Part shown: in pieces, positions 44,358-54,992 of the stretch
Layout: every line of letters starts with the position of its first letter
Position numbering within the stretch: the stretch's first letter is position 1
NCBI GenBank assembly: GCA_963576475.1
Contig: OY754977.1
Coordinates: 14,753,443-14,817,442, forward strand
Reading direction: 5' to 3'
Source: Molanna angustata
Taxonomy: Eukaryota; Arthropoda; Insecta; Trichoptera; Molannidae
DNA: 64,000 bases
Notes under the pieces: generated by a model
Database searches by the model: none
What the model was told of the DNA's origin: nothing
What the model saw: the letters and a program-made list of their open reading frames with translations, nothing else
Program-made: the position numbers and the translations under genes

Positions 44358-44602
44358 GGCCTTCGTGGTTCAGTTGGTTGGGTATCTGACTTCTGATCCA
44401 AAGGTCTCGGGTTCGATTCCCGGTGGAGACACAGTTTTTAATTGTGTTTTCAGTCTGGATTTGTGAGACGATTAATATCGTAAGTCTCCAGAATGTGGGA
44501 ACTTGTTATTGGGTGCGAGCGTTTAATTAATATTCGACATAGTAAATGTTAGTTTTCCAAGAAGCAAATTAAATAAATACGTTAAAATAAATAAATAAAT
44601 TT
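44358..44602 (+). mobile_element. SINE family 1, best-preserved plus-strand copy
   Basis: CTGGCCTTCGTGGTTCAGTT head, B box GGTTCGATTCCCGG exact, 'gtggagacacagtttttaat', CTGGATTTGTGAGACGATTA, GAACTTGTTATTGGGTGCG and tail 'aaataaatacgttaaaataa'. Pol III A and B boxes are both recognisable. Confidence 0.9.
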
Positions 44603-45650
44603 GGATATATTTATAAGTACTATTGAATCATTTTGATTGCATTTCATAAAACAAATACTCGGGGCAGATTTATTATTATTATTGTATTCTCCGCAACTTT
44701 TATTTACCTATTATTTTGTTATTTAGATTTGAAAATCACTTATATTAATCAGTTTTCTGCGTCGAACTTCCCAATTAATATTGTTTACTTTTTAAACACT
44801 GTCTATAACATTGCATTATTTTTTAATATCTATTCAGTTGAATTATTCTGCGCCGCCTCGCGGCCTCTTAGACTTAACACATTATTATGAAGAAAAAAAA
44901 CAATACAACATGTTTGATAAATTATTTTTATATATTGTTTCCGTTGACCTAATTTATGAAGAAGGTAGAAACCATATAATATGTTTGGTCGACCGCAAGT
45001 AAATATGTCTAAGGGGCAAATCAATCAAGTGAAAAGGTATACCAAAATCGATTACTAAAACGGAAAATGTTGAACGTTGTTCCAAATAATATATAACGTC
45101 TTTGAAAACTTCAGCAAATTTGTGCCTAGCATGTCGAGCGTGCATGAAATTTCAAAGCAATTATGTTTTCGTACTTTGATGGCAGGCCGTGAAAACTGCA
45201 TAATGAATTTATGTTTGAAAGTAAATATTTTCAGATATTTGTTTTAAATTGGTTTCAAGAACCTCTCAATATTAAAAAAAATACATAGTTAATATTTAGA
45301 CCTCTCTTTATTAATAAAATAAATGTTTTGTGTTCTATTCCTTAGTTTATCGAAAAATATAATTGAAGCAGTATGTTTCTCTGACTTGCAAATACAAGTT
45401 ATAAAAGAAAACTTAAATAAAATTGATACTCGTGATAGATATTATGTACTTGACAATAGATTTCTGCACTCTGCATTTAAAATCAGGAAGTTTTTACTAT
45501 ATTTATTAAAAATCTATCTACGTAAAATTTAGACTCCTTTTTAAGCAAACTAGTTGCACGGAGGTTTTTGAGATTTGGCATTGTTAAAGTTTATATATAG
45601 GAGGAGCAAAGAAATCTTACATTTATACAGTGTGTTACAATTTTTTTTTA
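44603..45650. other. No gene seen
   Basis: AT-rich. Overlapping open frames of 60-85 codons at 44633-45145 and 45323-45532 have no motif. GCGCCGCCTCGCGGCCT at 44848 is an isolated GC-rich palindromic word. Confidence 0.4.
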
Positions 45651-45652
45651 TT

Positions 45653-45860
45653 ATTGCTTTTCGGGCAACTAACATATCAAATATTTATTTAACACGCACC
45701 CAATAACAAGTTGCCACATTCTGGAGACTTACGATATTTATCGTCTCACAGATCCAGACTGAAAACACAATTAAAAAAGTGTGTCTCCACCGGGAATCGA
45801 ACCCGGGACCTTTGGATCAACAGTCAGATTCCTAACCAACTGAGCCACGAAGGCCGACAA
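45653..45860 (-). mobile_element. SINE family 1, complete minus-strand copy
   Basis: Minus strand: GTCGGCCTTCGTGGCTCAGT, TGGTTAGGAATCTGACTGTT, 'gatccaaaggtcccgggttc', GATTCCCGGTGGAGACAC, body and 3' end GTTAGTTGCCCGAAAAGC. A and B boxes intact. Confidence 0.9.
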
Positions 45861-46212
45861 ATTATATTAAATATTTCACATCAAACCATTGGTTGTTTTC
45901 TATTAGAACATAAATTTAATATACCCGCGTAGTAGATGCTACTTTTACCAAAATATTCAAATAACCGAGATAGTCACACTGCAGTAGTCATACTTACGTC
46001 ACCCCTCTAATTTGTGATCATTGTTTACATTTACGACGTAGTTGTTTTAATTTAAATTTCAAAATATGATAAAGAAAATACATAATATTATCTTCTGTGA
46101 AACAATATGGTACTTAAACATTATATTATTTATTTATTATATTATTACCTGTTAATATATATCCAATAGCCTTGTACCTTTTGATGAATATATAATGGTT
46201 TTCATAACAGAT
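45861..46212. other. No gene seen
   Basis: AT-rich spacer. Confidence 0.35.
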
Positions 46213-46512
46213 CAGGGGCGCATGTCCCGTCAAAAAGTAAATTCAAAACCCTCATGATTACCCATGTCATGGATGATTATCATATAGAGTTCTATAATAT
46301 CTTAAGATATTTAAGAACTCCATATGAATCGTTCTATATTATGTACTCACTTTCTTAGCACAAGCATTTTATGCTTTTTGGGAAAGAGAAAAAAAAACGA
46401 TGTACGAATTGAAATAATTATTTTATATATTTTTTTATTGAATAAATAAAAAAAAATATAAAAATAAAAATTACATATATCCATGATATGGTTAACTTTT
46501 CAACCTTAACTT
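46213..46512. mobile_element. Foldback family A, copy A4, split by a SINE tail
   Basis: The left arm (CAGGGGCGCATGTCCCGTC, 'aaaaccctcatgattaccca', 'gttctataatatcttaagat', 'aagaactccatatga') ends near 46329. The right arm resumes only at 46473 with 'acatatatccatgatatggt'. The 143-bp insert contains GCACAAGCATTTTATGCTTT, a SINE family 2 tail, then A-rich DNA. Confidence 0.75.
46335..46470 (+). mobile_element. SINE family 2 tail inserted in foldback A4
   Basis: 'ctttcttagcacaagcattt', ATGCTTTTTGGGAAAGAG and an A-rich end correspond to the 3' half of SINE 2 (compare 23440-23500). The tRNA head is missing. Confidence 0.6.
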
Positions 46513-47134
46513 TTTTTATTAATCACGGTCGAAATTTGACCTCAATCACTGATATTCATAAAACACAATATTTTTTTCATAATCCGTACTCTGAAAACAC
46601 TAGGTTCGTTAAAGGAAAGGTCAAATTCAGGAATGCATTCTTCGCATTTATTGGTGCATGAATGTTATAAATAAAATACTTAATAACAAAATAACCTTCA
46701 TAATTAGTTGCAGGTGGAAAAAAAATGTTTTTTTCATAACTTGATAAAATAATGCAGTTTGATATAAATGTATACCTAAGGTTCTCATTGTGATATTTAC
46801 ATTGTCTTTATTTCAACATAATTCACAAATTTATCCTTGGCAGTTTAATTGCGTGTACGTACAATATAACACACAAAATATATTCGAATCATTACCCCGT
46901 TGATTTTGAGTTTATTTTCCTTCTTATCCGCCCGTGTATGTACGAGTGTATATATAACGTATTTCGATTAAACTTTCGATGACTAACATTAATTTTTCAA
47001 CAAAGAAGATGTAAACTTGCTCCTCGAAATTTTGTTTGACTTTACATCGTTTGAGACTCAATTAACCACGAACCTTGAAGCGACATATAAAATACTCGTT
47101 TGGTACTTATTGAACGATACACATATTATTATAT
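46513..47134. other. No gene seen
   Basis: AT-rich; nothing recognised. Confidence 0.4.
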
Positions 47135-47368
47135 ACCCATAGAATTATAATGTACAGAAGCCGCGTGTAGTACAAATTTCGAATTCAAATGTATGCCAAG
47201 TTTTTTTAACATGTGCGTGTGAGGCGGTAGATCGGTTGGTCTACGTATTATGTAGGTGTGCGTATCGGTAGGTGTACGTATACTAGAAATTCGTCTGTTT
47301 CAGCGTAGTTTTAGTTGGCATACATTCATTGCGCAGAATAGGTATCTGTATCATTTATAATCTAAGTA
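47135..47368 (+). repeat. Dispersed repeat J, copy 1
   Basis: Shares with 57113-57355, in the same orientation, ATAGAATTATAATGTACAGA, AGCCGCGTGTAGTACAAATT, GAGGCGGTAGATCGGTTGGT, 'gtaggtgtgcgtatcggta' and 'tataatctaag'. The first ~130 bp are about 90% alike; a middle part (47292-47335) differs. GC-richer than its surroundings. Could be a solo LTR or a DNA element; no TIR or TG..CA ends established. Confidence 0.75.
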
Positions 47369-47529
47369 TATACTATTCATGAACAAACTTGCGAGTCTAT
47401 TACAAAATTAATTATATAGGAACCTATTGTAGCTAATATATTAACATCGAATATTTTATGATTGCATCGCATGAATTGGATTGTTTCCCTGTTCGGAAAC
47501 AATTGTAAAACGAGACAATGTGATATAAT
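47369..47529. other. No gene seen
   Basis: AT-rich spacer. Confidence 0.3.
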
Positions 47530-47695
47530 GTTGAAATGTTAAGAGATCTGGGAAATCTATCACCGGCTAGTTTGCGTGATCACTTTAGTAAAAATTACAA
47601 GGCACCTACAAGATTTTCTTGTAGGTACCTTGATTTCCCGGTTTTCCTATAATATTCCAACTTCATCTCTATTGAGATGTTCATTTGTTAAAAAA
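47530..47695. mobile_element. Foldback family B, centre-deleted copy
   Basis: ATCACCGGCTAGTTTGCGTG and GATCACTTTA match the centre, then AGGCACCTACAAGATTTTCT faces TGTAGGTACCTTGATTTCCC as a close hairpin, followed by 'ctataatattccaacttcat' and CTCTATTGAGATG, the terminal arm. Confidence 0.65.
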
Positions 47696-48786
47696 TATAT
47701 TTAATTTAAAAACTATTTATGCATACAGCTACTCTTGCACGCACAGAAATAAACCTATTGCTTATATCGAGCAGTAAGGAACAAAGCTAAGGAAGAACAA
47801 GAAATTACAAAAAATTGGATACGCTAATTATTTCACATATCTGAAAACGATAAAAATATAAATTTAAACTTTTTAATTTATTTATTTGTAATTTTTGTAC
47901 TTATAATTTGGACTCTGGCAATATTTTCCAACCAACAAGAGTTAATGTTAAATATTACGAATATATGGGCGATCTTACAGATTACGAATATATGGGTGAA
48001 TATTTCGTTACCACGTTAATCGATTTCGATTTTTATGTTGGATAGACATTACATCTTCTTCTTCTTTGAATTCATGACTGAGTGTGGTGACTTCACTCAA
48101 TCACCCGTCAAATGATCCGCTTCCATGTAGGGTGGTCATGAGGAAATATTTTAATTTTAATTTATTTTTTTCGATGTTTTAGTGGTTGTCTTGAAGTTAT
48201 CAGTATCTAATTAGGAGTGTCAGATATTTTTTGTCATCAAAATTCACACTCGAGAAAGACAAAGCGATGTATTGATAAAGCGATGTATTGATAAAACTCT
48301 ATATTTTTTTTAAGTCAATTTTACCTTCAGATACATCACTGAAAAAGGGAGATATGAAATATTGTCTATTACAGTGAAAACATATCAAGTAAAAACGATA
48401 ACGATTCTCTAAAAAGTATTAAATGTTTGCTAATGTGCTTAAATAGAGCGTGAATTTTATATCTCAAACAACGCATATGACTTAAAAACACGTAGGTTGC
48501 AAAATATTTATTTACATCAAATGACTTTTTGATGTCGGTGCCAATTTCAAACGTCCTTCAATCTACGATCTACGGATCTACGATACGTCGATTGAGTTCC
48601 ATTATTTGTTTTTGTAGTCAGTTTTTTACATTTCTCTTTTACAATAACGATTGTTCTTTTTATGCTTTAATGTATTTTATAAAACGTATGTTTACATTAT
48701 ATTTACATACTTTTTTATTTATATTTACATATTCATATTTTTTACGTTGTCTTATATATTTTTTAGTATGACTTTTTGAAAGGCTA
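47696..48786. other. No gene; possible LINE 3' end
   Basis: AT-rich. At 48057-48150 the minus strand reads a GC-richer segment ending in AAAGAAGAAGAAG, like other LINE ends here, but no protein motif is clear. A tandem doublet 'aaagcgatgtattgat' is at 48263 and 48279. Confidence 0.4.
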
Positions 48787-48950
48787 TTTAAAAGCCAAGG
48801 CCGTAAATTAATAAATTTTGAAATATATATTTAAAAGCTAAGACCGTAAATTAATAAATTTTGAAATATATTTAAAAGCTAAGACCGTAAATTAATAAAT
48901 TTTGAAATATATTTAAAAGCTAAGACCGTAAATTAATAAATTATGAAATA
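48787..48950. repeat. Tandem repeat, four ~41-43 bp units
   Basis: TTTAAAAGC(C/T)(A)AGGCCGTAA-type units start at 48787, 48830, 48871 and 48912; core AAGACCGTAAATTAATAAAT. Period 43 then 41, 41. Confidence 0.95.
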
Positions 48951-49295
48951 TATAATGTACTTTTCAAACGCAGAGCGTTGTTAATATCAAATGAAATTAT
49001 TCTTAAATATATACGACACACTTTCAGTGTTACGTATAACGCTGAAAAATTGTCCGTCGAAACACGAGCTTAAAATTAATGTGTTTAATTTACTCCTCCG
49101 CTTGGGAGTAAATTAGAAAATTCGCGAATTAATTAATTATTTAATAAATTGATATATCATAATAATAATAATAAAATATAATATTTTATAAGATTTTTGA
49201 TAGCTACATTATACAGAGGTTTTTCATATTATTAGACTCTGAAAAAATAGTACAATATTTGAAAAATATATTTATGGGATTTTAATTACAAATTT
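48951..49295. other. No gene seen
   Basis: AT-rich with a TAATAATAATAATAAAAT run. Confidence 0.35.
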
Positions 49296-49403
49296 TTAAT
49301 ATCTCAATAGAGACGAAGATGAAATAATATCGGAGAATCAGGAACTCATTGTTCCTTGTTATCCTATATTATTCCATCTTCGTCTCTATGGATATATTAA
49401 AAA
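49296..49403. mobile_element. Foldback family B, arms only
   Basis: AATATCTCAATAGAGACGAA and GATGAAATAATATCGGAGAA face 'tatattattccatcttcgtc' and TCTATGGATATATT, with GGAACTC..TTGTTCC near the middle. A near-complete 108-bp palindrome: both terminal arms with the whole centre lost. Confidence 0.75.
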
Positions 49404-49489
49404 ATTGTAATAATATATCATTGACTCCCGATAGGGTAAAACATCCAATGATTGCGTATAAAATGCGACTTCTTCTTCTTCTTGGTCAC

Positions 49490-49715
49490 ATTCCTAGGAT
49501 TGGTCTGCACTAAATACTCGATCTCTCCACTTATCTCTATTGTCCGCCAGTCTCTTCATCTCTTTGTAACTGCTACAGTGCACGTCACCGATTATCTGGT
49601 CTATATAGTTGTTTCTGGGGCGACCTCTACAGTTACCCCCATCAATCATTCCTTGCCGGATGTTGTGGCCTATCCAAGTTGTAAATGCGACTATATAAAA
49701 CTTTTTCAAATAGTA
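49490..49715 (-). pseudogene. LINE RT C-terminal tail
   Basis: Reads 'TTWIGHNIRQGMIDGGNCRG', RGRPRNNYIDQIIGDVHC and SYKEMKRLADNRDKWRDRV. 'GRGRPR..YIDQI..D.....Y.E(M/L)K.LA(D/E)(N/D)R..WR' is a widespread insect LINE terminus. The related fragment at 30355-30610 shares YLEQV...YIELKR. No premature stop in the visible 71 codons. Confidence 0.8.
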
Positions 49716-49764
49716 TCTATATGTTATTTTTTACTTTTTTTTGATATTTGGAAAAAAAATAGAT

Positions 49765-49905
49765 GGGTCCTGGCCTAGCAGAAAGCGCCCTGGATAAGAA
49801 ATCCCATTTTTGCCAGTCCGAATCCTGCCACGACCTATTTCGTTCACCTATAGCACAAACATTTATGGTCACCTTAGAGAATGTATGAGAATGTACGTAT
49901 ATGTC
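49765..49905 (+). mobile_element. SINE family 2, degenerate copy
   Basis: 'ggcctagcagaaagcgccct' head, 'agtccgaatcctgccacgac' at the B box, then CTATTTCGTTCACCTATAGC and ACAAACATTTATGG tail. Several head pairs are lost. Confidence 0.65.
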
Positions 49906-50039
49906 GTATATACCTATACTTGTTACAGGGACGTATAAATCCTTAGCAAAAAACTGATATTTGTATGCAATTTTAACGAAAAAAAATCCAAGATGTTTAT
50001 TTTAAACAAGTGGAATACAATAAACATTCAATTATATTT

Positions 50040-50140
50040 ATTTACTTAAAATAAGCAAAAAAAAACTCTAACCTTTTCCATTTATAAATATATTTCATTA
50101 CTGACGCGTTTCGCTCTACACAAAGTTATTTCATATAATT
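50040..50140 (-). mobile_element. Possible Penelope-like end
   Basis: Minus strand AGCGAAACGCGTCAGTAATG (50101-50120) resembles the GAAACG boxes at 38580 and 54930, but no TGA box and no stem II are clear. Weak. Confidence 0.3.
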
Positions 50141-50379
50141 CATAAAGGAATTCCATCATGAATTAAGAGTTGGAAAATTATAAATAATAATAAACATGTC
50201 TTTTTCATTCATAATTAACACAAAACATTTCTCCAAAAAATTATCTGTATTTTAAAATATCAAATTTCTTATTTATATCATTTTTTCATATATTTTTTGC
50301 TTTTTTCATTTACATAGATTTCAAAAACACCATGTTACTGCTATAAGTATATTTTTTTTTTATTGAAAAAGAATAAACT
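50141..50379. other. No gene seen
   Basis: AT-rich spacer. Confidence 0.3.
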
Positions 50380-50820
50380 TAAAATATTAAAAAAAATAAT
50401 GTTTCTGAGTCACGGCATGTCTAATTTCTAGACTTGTCGGCGTGTTCTCTAGACAACATATAAGTATATTCTAATAATAACAAACAACATTAGGTACAGT
50501 AAATAAAGACACACACAAAGATGGTCTCCCAAACATACATTCCTTCCTATGTTACAAGACTTATCTATTTATTATTCTATAAATTAAATGAAAAAAAAAT
50601 CGTTTGAGATCTGTATTATTATATATAAACCCACACCTCAATAACCATTCCTTGACAAGACTTATTACATTATTTTTGCTTTTGCATTTCTTAATAGATG
50701 CCGGCATCATATTAAGAAATTTAGGTACATTATATTCGAACGTTCTCTTACCGTATTTATTATTTTATTTTGGAACTTCATATCCGACGTTAAATTTAAA
50801 TCTTAATATTTGAAAAGGCT
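50380..50820 (-). pseudogene. LINE ORF2 C-terminus and 3' UTR
   Basis: Minus frame: KFNVGYEVPK, stop, NNKYGKRTFEYNVPKFLNMM, 'PASIKKCKSKNNVISLVKEW', LLRCG. 'YG.RTF.Y..P..(W/L)N.LP..IK......F...(V/L)K.WL' is the usual ORF2 terminus of Jockey/CR1-type LINEs. It is followed by a 3' UTR with GTCACGGCATGTCTAATTTC (plus-strand reading) and a T/A-rich end near 50355-50400. One internal stop near 50780. Confidence 0.75.
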
Positions 50821-51821
50821 TTAATCCTTATATACAGATAAAAAATACTTATATACCGATAAAATACAGATAAATAAATTATTCCAATTAATATGTTTCT
50901 CAATAAATTGTACCAATTTTACAGTGAGTCTAATAATTTAGGAAGCTTCTGTGAAATATAATATATAACGCTGTAGATGAAGTAACGTCATACCACCCAC
51001 TGATACAAATTGAATGTGGACTACGAACCCATTAATCCAGGGACTGACGTGCGGTGTTAATTTCTTTCTGCCAAGAAAGCGGTGCTACGCGATGTTTCTA
51101 TCTGAAGATATTTAATAAATTACGCTGAGGTTTCATAATTAACTGCCAAGCAACATAACACCACCATTGTGGAACCTTCAAAAAAGCCATTTTTTATTCT
51201 TCTATATCAACTTTAAATCCCGCCGCCAAAAATTGTTATTCCCGTGGAATTTATGCGCCTCTACTAATTTAAAGCAAAGATAAATCTGTCGTGAATTGTT
51301 ATTAATTTTGTCCATTAGTCGTGGTGGCTTCTTTAGTGTGTTAATATTATGATAGTGTGAGAGGGTCACTTTGATATTTCATCAAGTTATGTAATATTTA
51401 AAAAAAAACTTATATAATAAAGGATGATTTATGTAATCTTATATAAATAAACAACCATCTAAGTGACACGAATATACCAAAAAAAGGCTTAAATGGTGCA
51501 CTTTTTTAAATAATAGTAATGAAAATAACAATTTTTATTTCAGTTCGTGAGCAGAGGGGTGCAATCTACTCAAAAGATATTTAAAATACAAAATTATACA
51601 TAAAAATAAAAATAATTACAGAAAAAATATTAAAAAATAATTAAAACCCTAAATATATCTTAAAATCCCTTAAGTCACCGCATTAATTTATTATGCCTAT
51701 GTTTTGTGAATTGAAGAGTCAAGCCACATACCTACCTATTCTTGCACTAGCTATCTTCTGTTTTTGGAAAAAAAACTATGGACCCTGCGCTCTCCAAACA
51801 TCTGAGATAAACCGCTAAAAG
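50821..51821. other. No gene seen
   Basis: AT-rich; a mildly GC-richer part at 50990-51250 shows no motif. Confidence 0.4.
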
Positions 51822-52386
51822 TGGGGGATTATTCTGGTCAATCGGCGAAATCAAAACCATCGTGATTACCCATATCATGGGTATAATTTTAAATTATATA
51901 TTCCTAATTGTAATAACAACTACACTCAGAATGCTTTTGTGTATCGTGCTTGCACGGTGTACAATGCTTTCTTCTATACACTCGACATATCTGCGAGCTC
52001 TCTTGGTGCGTTTAGGTCAGCTGTCTCCTCCTATCTTTCCTAGTTCTTTGATTTAATCAGCTGTCTTATTTTAGTGTTTTTTTTTTTATATGTACTGGTA
52101 AATCAATTATATATTACTTGTATTTTTTTGTATCAATATTAATTATCCTATTGAATAATGCATGGAGTTTTCACTGGTCCACTAACAAAGCAATGTACAT
52201 TGTCTGTTTTATAAATTGTGTAGACTGTATAACTCTCTATCAACCAATAAAATAAAAATAAAATAAACAATTATCATATGCGATCTATAACGTCTTAAGA
52301 TATTATAGAATTCCATAAAAATTATATCCATGATATGGGTAATCGCAAGGGTTTTTATTTCGATGGTTGACCAGACATGTCCCCCT
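51822..52386. mobile_element. Foldback family A, copy A5, split by a LINE
   Basis: Left arm (GGGGGATTATTCTGGTCAAT, 'aatcaaaaccatcgtgatta', CCCATATCATGGGTATAATT) stops at 51888; the palindrome resumes at 52269 with AATTATCATATGCGATCTAT through ATCCATGATATGGGTAATC to GACCAGACATGTCCCCC. AATT at both junctions is a short candidate duplication. Without the insert it matches A1/A3. Confidence 0.8.
51889..52268 (+). mobile_element. 5'-truncated LINE inside foldback A5
   Basis: The insert starts with a short LINE tail (frame with LGAFRSAVSSYLS just before a stop at ~52055) and has a 3' UTR ending in AATAAAATAAAAATAAAATA. 'SLG.FR.A.SSYLL' is a common LINE ORF2 end. Confidence 0.65.
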
Positions 52387-52599
52387 GGGCAACCCGAGCA
52401 TTATCCTCAAGGCATTGTTGTATTACACTTTCATTGAATTGCACGAACGACGTTTGTGTCTACATCACAGCTTACTAGTATACAGATTAGTGCAATATGT
52501 AATAAAAAGATATTTTTTCACATTTTCACCTAATTTTTTTTTAATGGTAACAAAATTTCATGTTAAAACTAACTAACCGAACTAAAGTGACACTACAAA
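52387..52599. other. No gene seen
   Basis: AT-rich spacer. Confidence 0.3.
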
Positions 52600-52870
52600 A
52601 CATTTAGTTTTGTGCAACTAAATGTATGTGTACACAGCCAAACCGTACACTCATAAATGGATCAAACAATATTACTGATAACAAAGGTTTGGCTAAAACA
52701 CAGGTAGCCAGTTCGGTTGTTGCCAGTGATTTTTTTTTCAATGTGGTGAACTTCCTGGCTAGCATATTAGACCTTACACTTATAGCCCTTCTCTGCCTCA
52801 TTCACAATGTACTTAATATAACTTATTTCATCACACTGACATGCCCAAGAATTTTATGCTACTACTGGCC
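52600..52870 (-). pseudogene. LINE RT internal fragment
   Basis: Minus strand reads RRAISVRSNMLARKFTT, then diverges. '(R/K)A(L/I).VR.NMLARKF..C...VK..LF..YC' lies just after the RT palm in many animal LINEs. The continuation is out of frame. Confidence 0.5.
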
Positions 52871-52929
52871 TCTATATCATAAAGTAACAGGAAGGAATGA
52901 ATTTTATTTGTGAAAATGAAATATACATC

Positions 52930-53005
52930 CTCAAAATTCCCTTAATTAAGCTTAAATGCTTTTGCTATGCGAATGAAATCGTTCGAGGCAGTTAGGGTGT
53001 GGATT
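52930..53005 (-). mobile_element. SINE family 2, fragment
   Basis: Minus strand 'tgcctcgaacgatttcattc', GCATAGCAAAAGCATTTAAG corresponds to the junction between head and tail of SINE 2. Confidence 0.5.
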
Positions 53006-53079
53006 GGATTATTTATCACTAAATTACTTAGGCAGTGTGATCACAAACCACAAACTTATCTAAACCATAGATTCATATA

Positions 53080-53264
53080 CGATATTTTGTCCTATTCTGA
53101 TTCGTCTTAATTTATCCGTCTGAATTTTAGTATATGAGAAATGTCAAAAGGTTGATTGAATTTATACGGGACTCATTACGTCACCCGTTCATATGATCCA
53201 TGGTCACCCGTTGGTTATAGACGTTTTCGTACTCTGAAACGAATCAGAATAGGACAAAATATAG
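53080..53264. mobile_element. TIR element, family I (MITE)
   Basis: CGATATTTTGTCCTATTCTG ATTCGT (53080-53105) faces ACGAATCAGAATAGGACAAA ATATAG (53239-53264): 26 bp with one mismatch, around a ~133-bp centre. The TIR is written here in two pieces. The centre holds a direct repeat GTCACCCGTT (53170s and 53204). Flanking duplication not clear. Nearly perfect TIRs suggest a young insertion, 79 bp upstream of the candidate exon. Confidence 0.85.
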
Positions 53265-53342
53265 GCTTAAAACTTACAAATTAATGTATAGTGAAGACAT
53301 TTTTATTTCGGCTAACGTGTGGTTTTTGATTATCGATTTCAA

Positions 53343-53406
53343 ATGGAAAGAAAATTTATCCTGACACTCATTTACCTACTCTTATCGATTGCAACCACAG
53401 ATAATG
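53343..53406 (+). CDS. Candidate first coding exon with signal peptide
   Basis: ATG at 53343 opens a frame MERKFILTLIYLLLSIATTD, then N and one base, running straight into ATG|GTAAGAA, a canonical 5' splice donor at 53407. The peptide has a charged start (ERK), a 13-residue hydrophobic core (FILTLIYLLLSIA) and a short polar end: a textbook secretion signal. A separate signal-peptide exon in phase 1 is common in insect secreted and cell-surface proteins. No downstream exon could be identified up to ~54800, so the product is unknown. Chance occurrence in 64 kb of AT-rich DNA is possible, since AT-rich sequence encodes hydrophobic residues often. Confidence 0.35.
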
Positions 53407-54825
53407 GTAAGAAAAATATATCAAAAACTCTATAATACTCTGAACTAATGTCCTCCATTACACTCTGGTAAAGGAAAAAGGGAAAAAAGGGGTTTTTACT
53501 TACTGTGTGTCTTTTTCTGTTTTTTTTTAAATGTTTATTTTTATGTATGTATTATAAATCAAATTTAATTTTAAAAAAATGTGAATATGGTAAAATAGTG
53601 TGAACATGGAAATCCACCACATTCATTCACCAATTTCTATTCCTAGAACCTTCCTACTCTTTCATCTTCCCATAAGAATATCTAGCATTTCTCATCGAAG
53701 TTGTTTATGTATAATTGGTATGGGAACACATACCAATTTGTGATTCAGTGAAGCTTTATAATTGGCTTATTTATGTTTTTAATGAATTATAATCGAATTA
53801 TAGTACATATGTAGGTTCAAAAGCTTTTATGTTTCCAGATAAAATAAAATAGAATTATGAATCATTGCCACTTCAATAATCTCTCTTAACCGTTACTATT
53901 CAGTTCTACTCATTTATAAATATGTCTTTATGCCATGCACCTTTATTTATCTAGAATTATTCTAGATAAACACGATCGTTTTAATCTAATCTTTTTAGTC
54001 TACGAAAAAAATATTATGTTAGCATAATAATAAATTCATTTTTTTGTGTTAATCACATAAGTTTGCTCCGTTAATAGGTGCACAATAAATTACCGCTTTT
54101 GTCTGTTTTGATAAATGAACACCCAAGTATAGTAATTCATATTTACTATGTATCATAGTTTATTATTACCTACTTAAAAATCTGCGATTCAAGTGCCAAA
54201 TAATTCATACTTTACGAGAGAAAATTCACAGAAAACCACACATAGTCGTTGTTTATTACATTGAGTCTTGGTAGGATTTTTAAGTATTAACGACAAATAT
54301 GTATTAAAACATATTTCTCTTTAATACTTTAAAATAATATTCAAGAAAGCATAAAATATTACGCAAAAATATCTTTTTCCAAATTATCTTGGTTTATATG
54401 GAAGCATCGTGGTTCATATAAAAAAAACAAATTTTAATTACATACATACATGTATTTTATATTGTGAAAAAAATTCAAAAGATTTAACAAAGTAAAATCT
54501 TATGTTGTGTATTCTTTCTTTATTTAAAAAAAATAACTTTACAATATCTTCAAATCAATTAAACCACAACACAGGACCTTTGCGTGAACCTTTTCATCTT
54601 AAACTCCCGTCTCAATAGCAGAAAATAGGGTTTTTCTAAAGGTTTTACATAAATCCCGCCAAGGGAGATAAAATACAAAGAATATCTTTGTAAACCTCTC
54701 AATATGACGCATTCGCTATTTTGTTTTGCAATTCATGAAGTTGAGGAATTTATATAACCTTCTAAAATGGCCTAATAGTTTTACTTCGAAAATATTGTTA
54801 GCAAAAAAGAAACATATATTGATTT
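53407..54825. other. No gene seen (would be intron 1 if the exon is real)
   Basis: AT-rich, no repeat copies recognised, no clear exon. Confidence 0.35.
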
Positions 54826-54992
54826 GAATAAATAAATAACTTTGTATTTTTCCACAATATTTTTTATACTAACGACCGAACGTTTAGTTTCGTTTGGACC
54901 TTGATAATGCCAAGTCACCTTGGCGAAAACGTTTGGTCGTTAGAAAAAAAAATTGTGGAAAAATACAAAGTTATTTATTTATTCATTTAAAA
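54826..54992 (+). mobile_element. Palindromic Penelope-like end with hammerhead-like core
   Basis: Arms ATAACTTTGTATTTTTCCAC and GTGGAAAAATACAAAGTTAT (54836-54859, 54955-54975) enclose 'ctaacgaccgaacgttt', ACCTTGATAATGCCAAGTCA and CCTTGGCGAAAACGTTTGG. GCCAAG/CTTGGC form stem II between a TGA box and GAAA. CUGANGA is altered to TTGATAA, so the ribozyme is probably dead. Confidence 0.6.

Noticed and set aside
44358..44440. Functional tRNA gene at a SINE 1 head
   Set aside because: No acceptor-stem closure; always followed by the same ~170-bp body.
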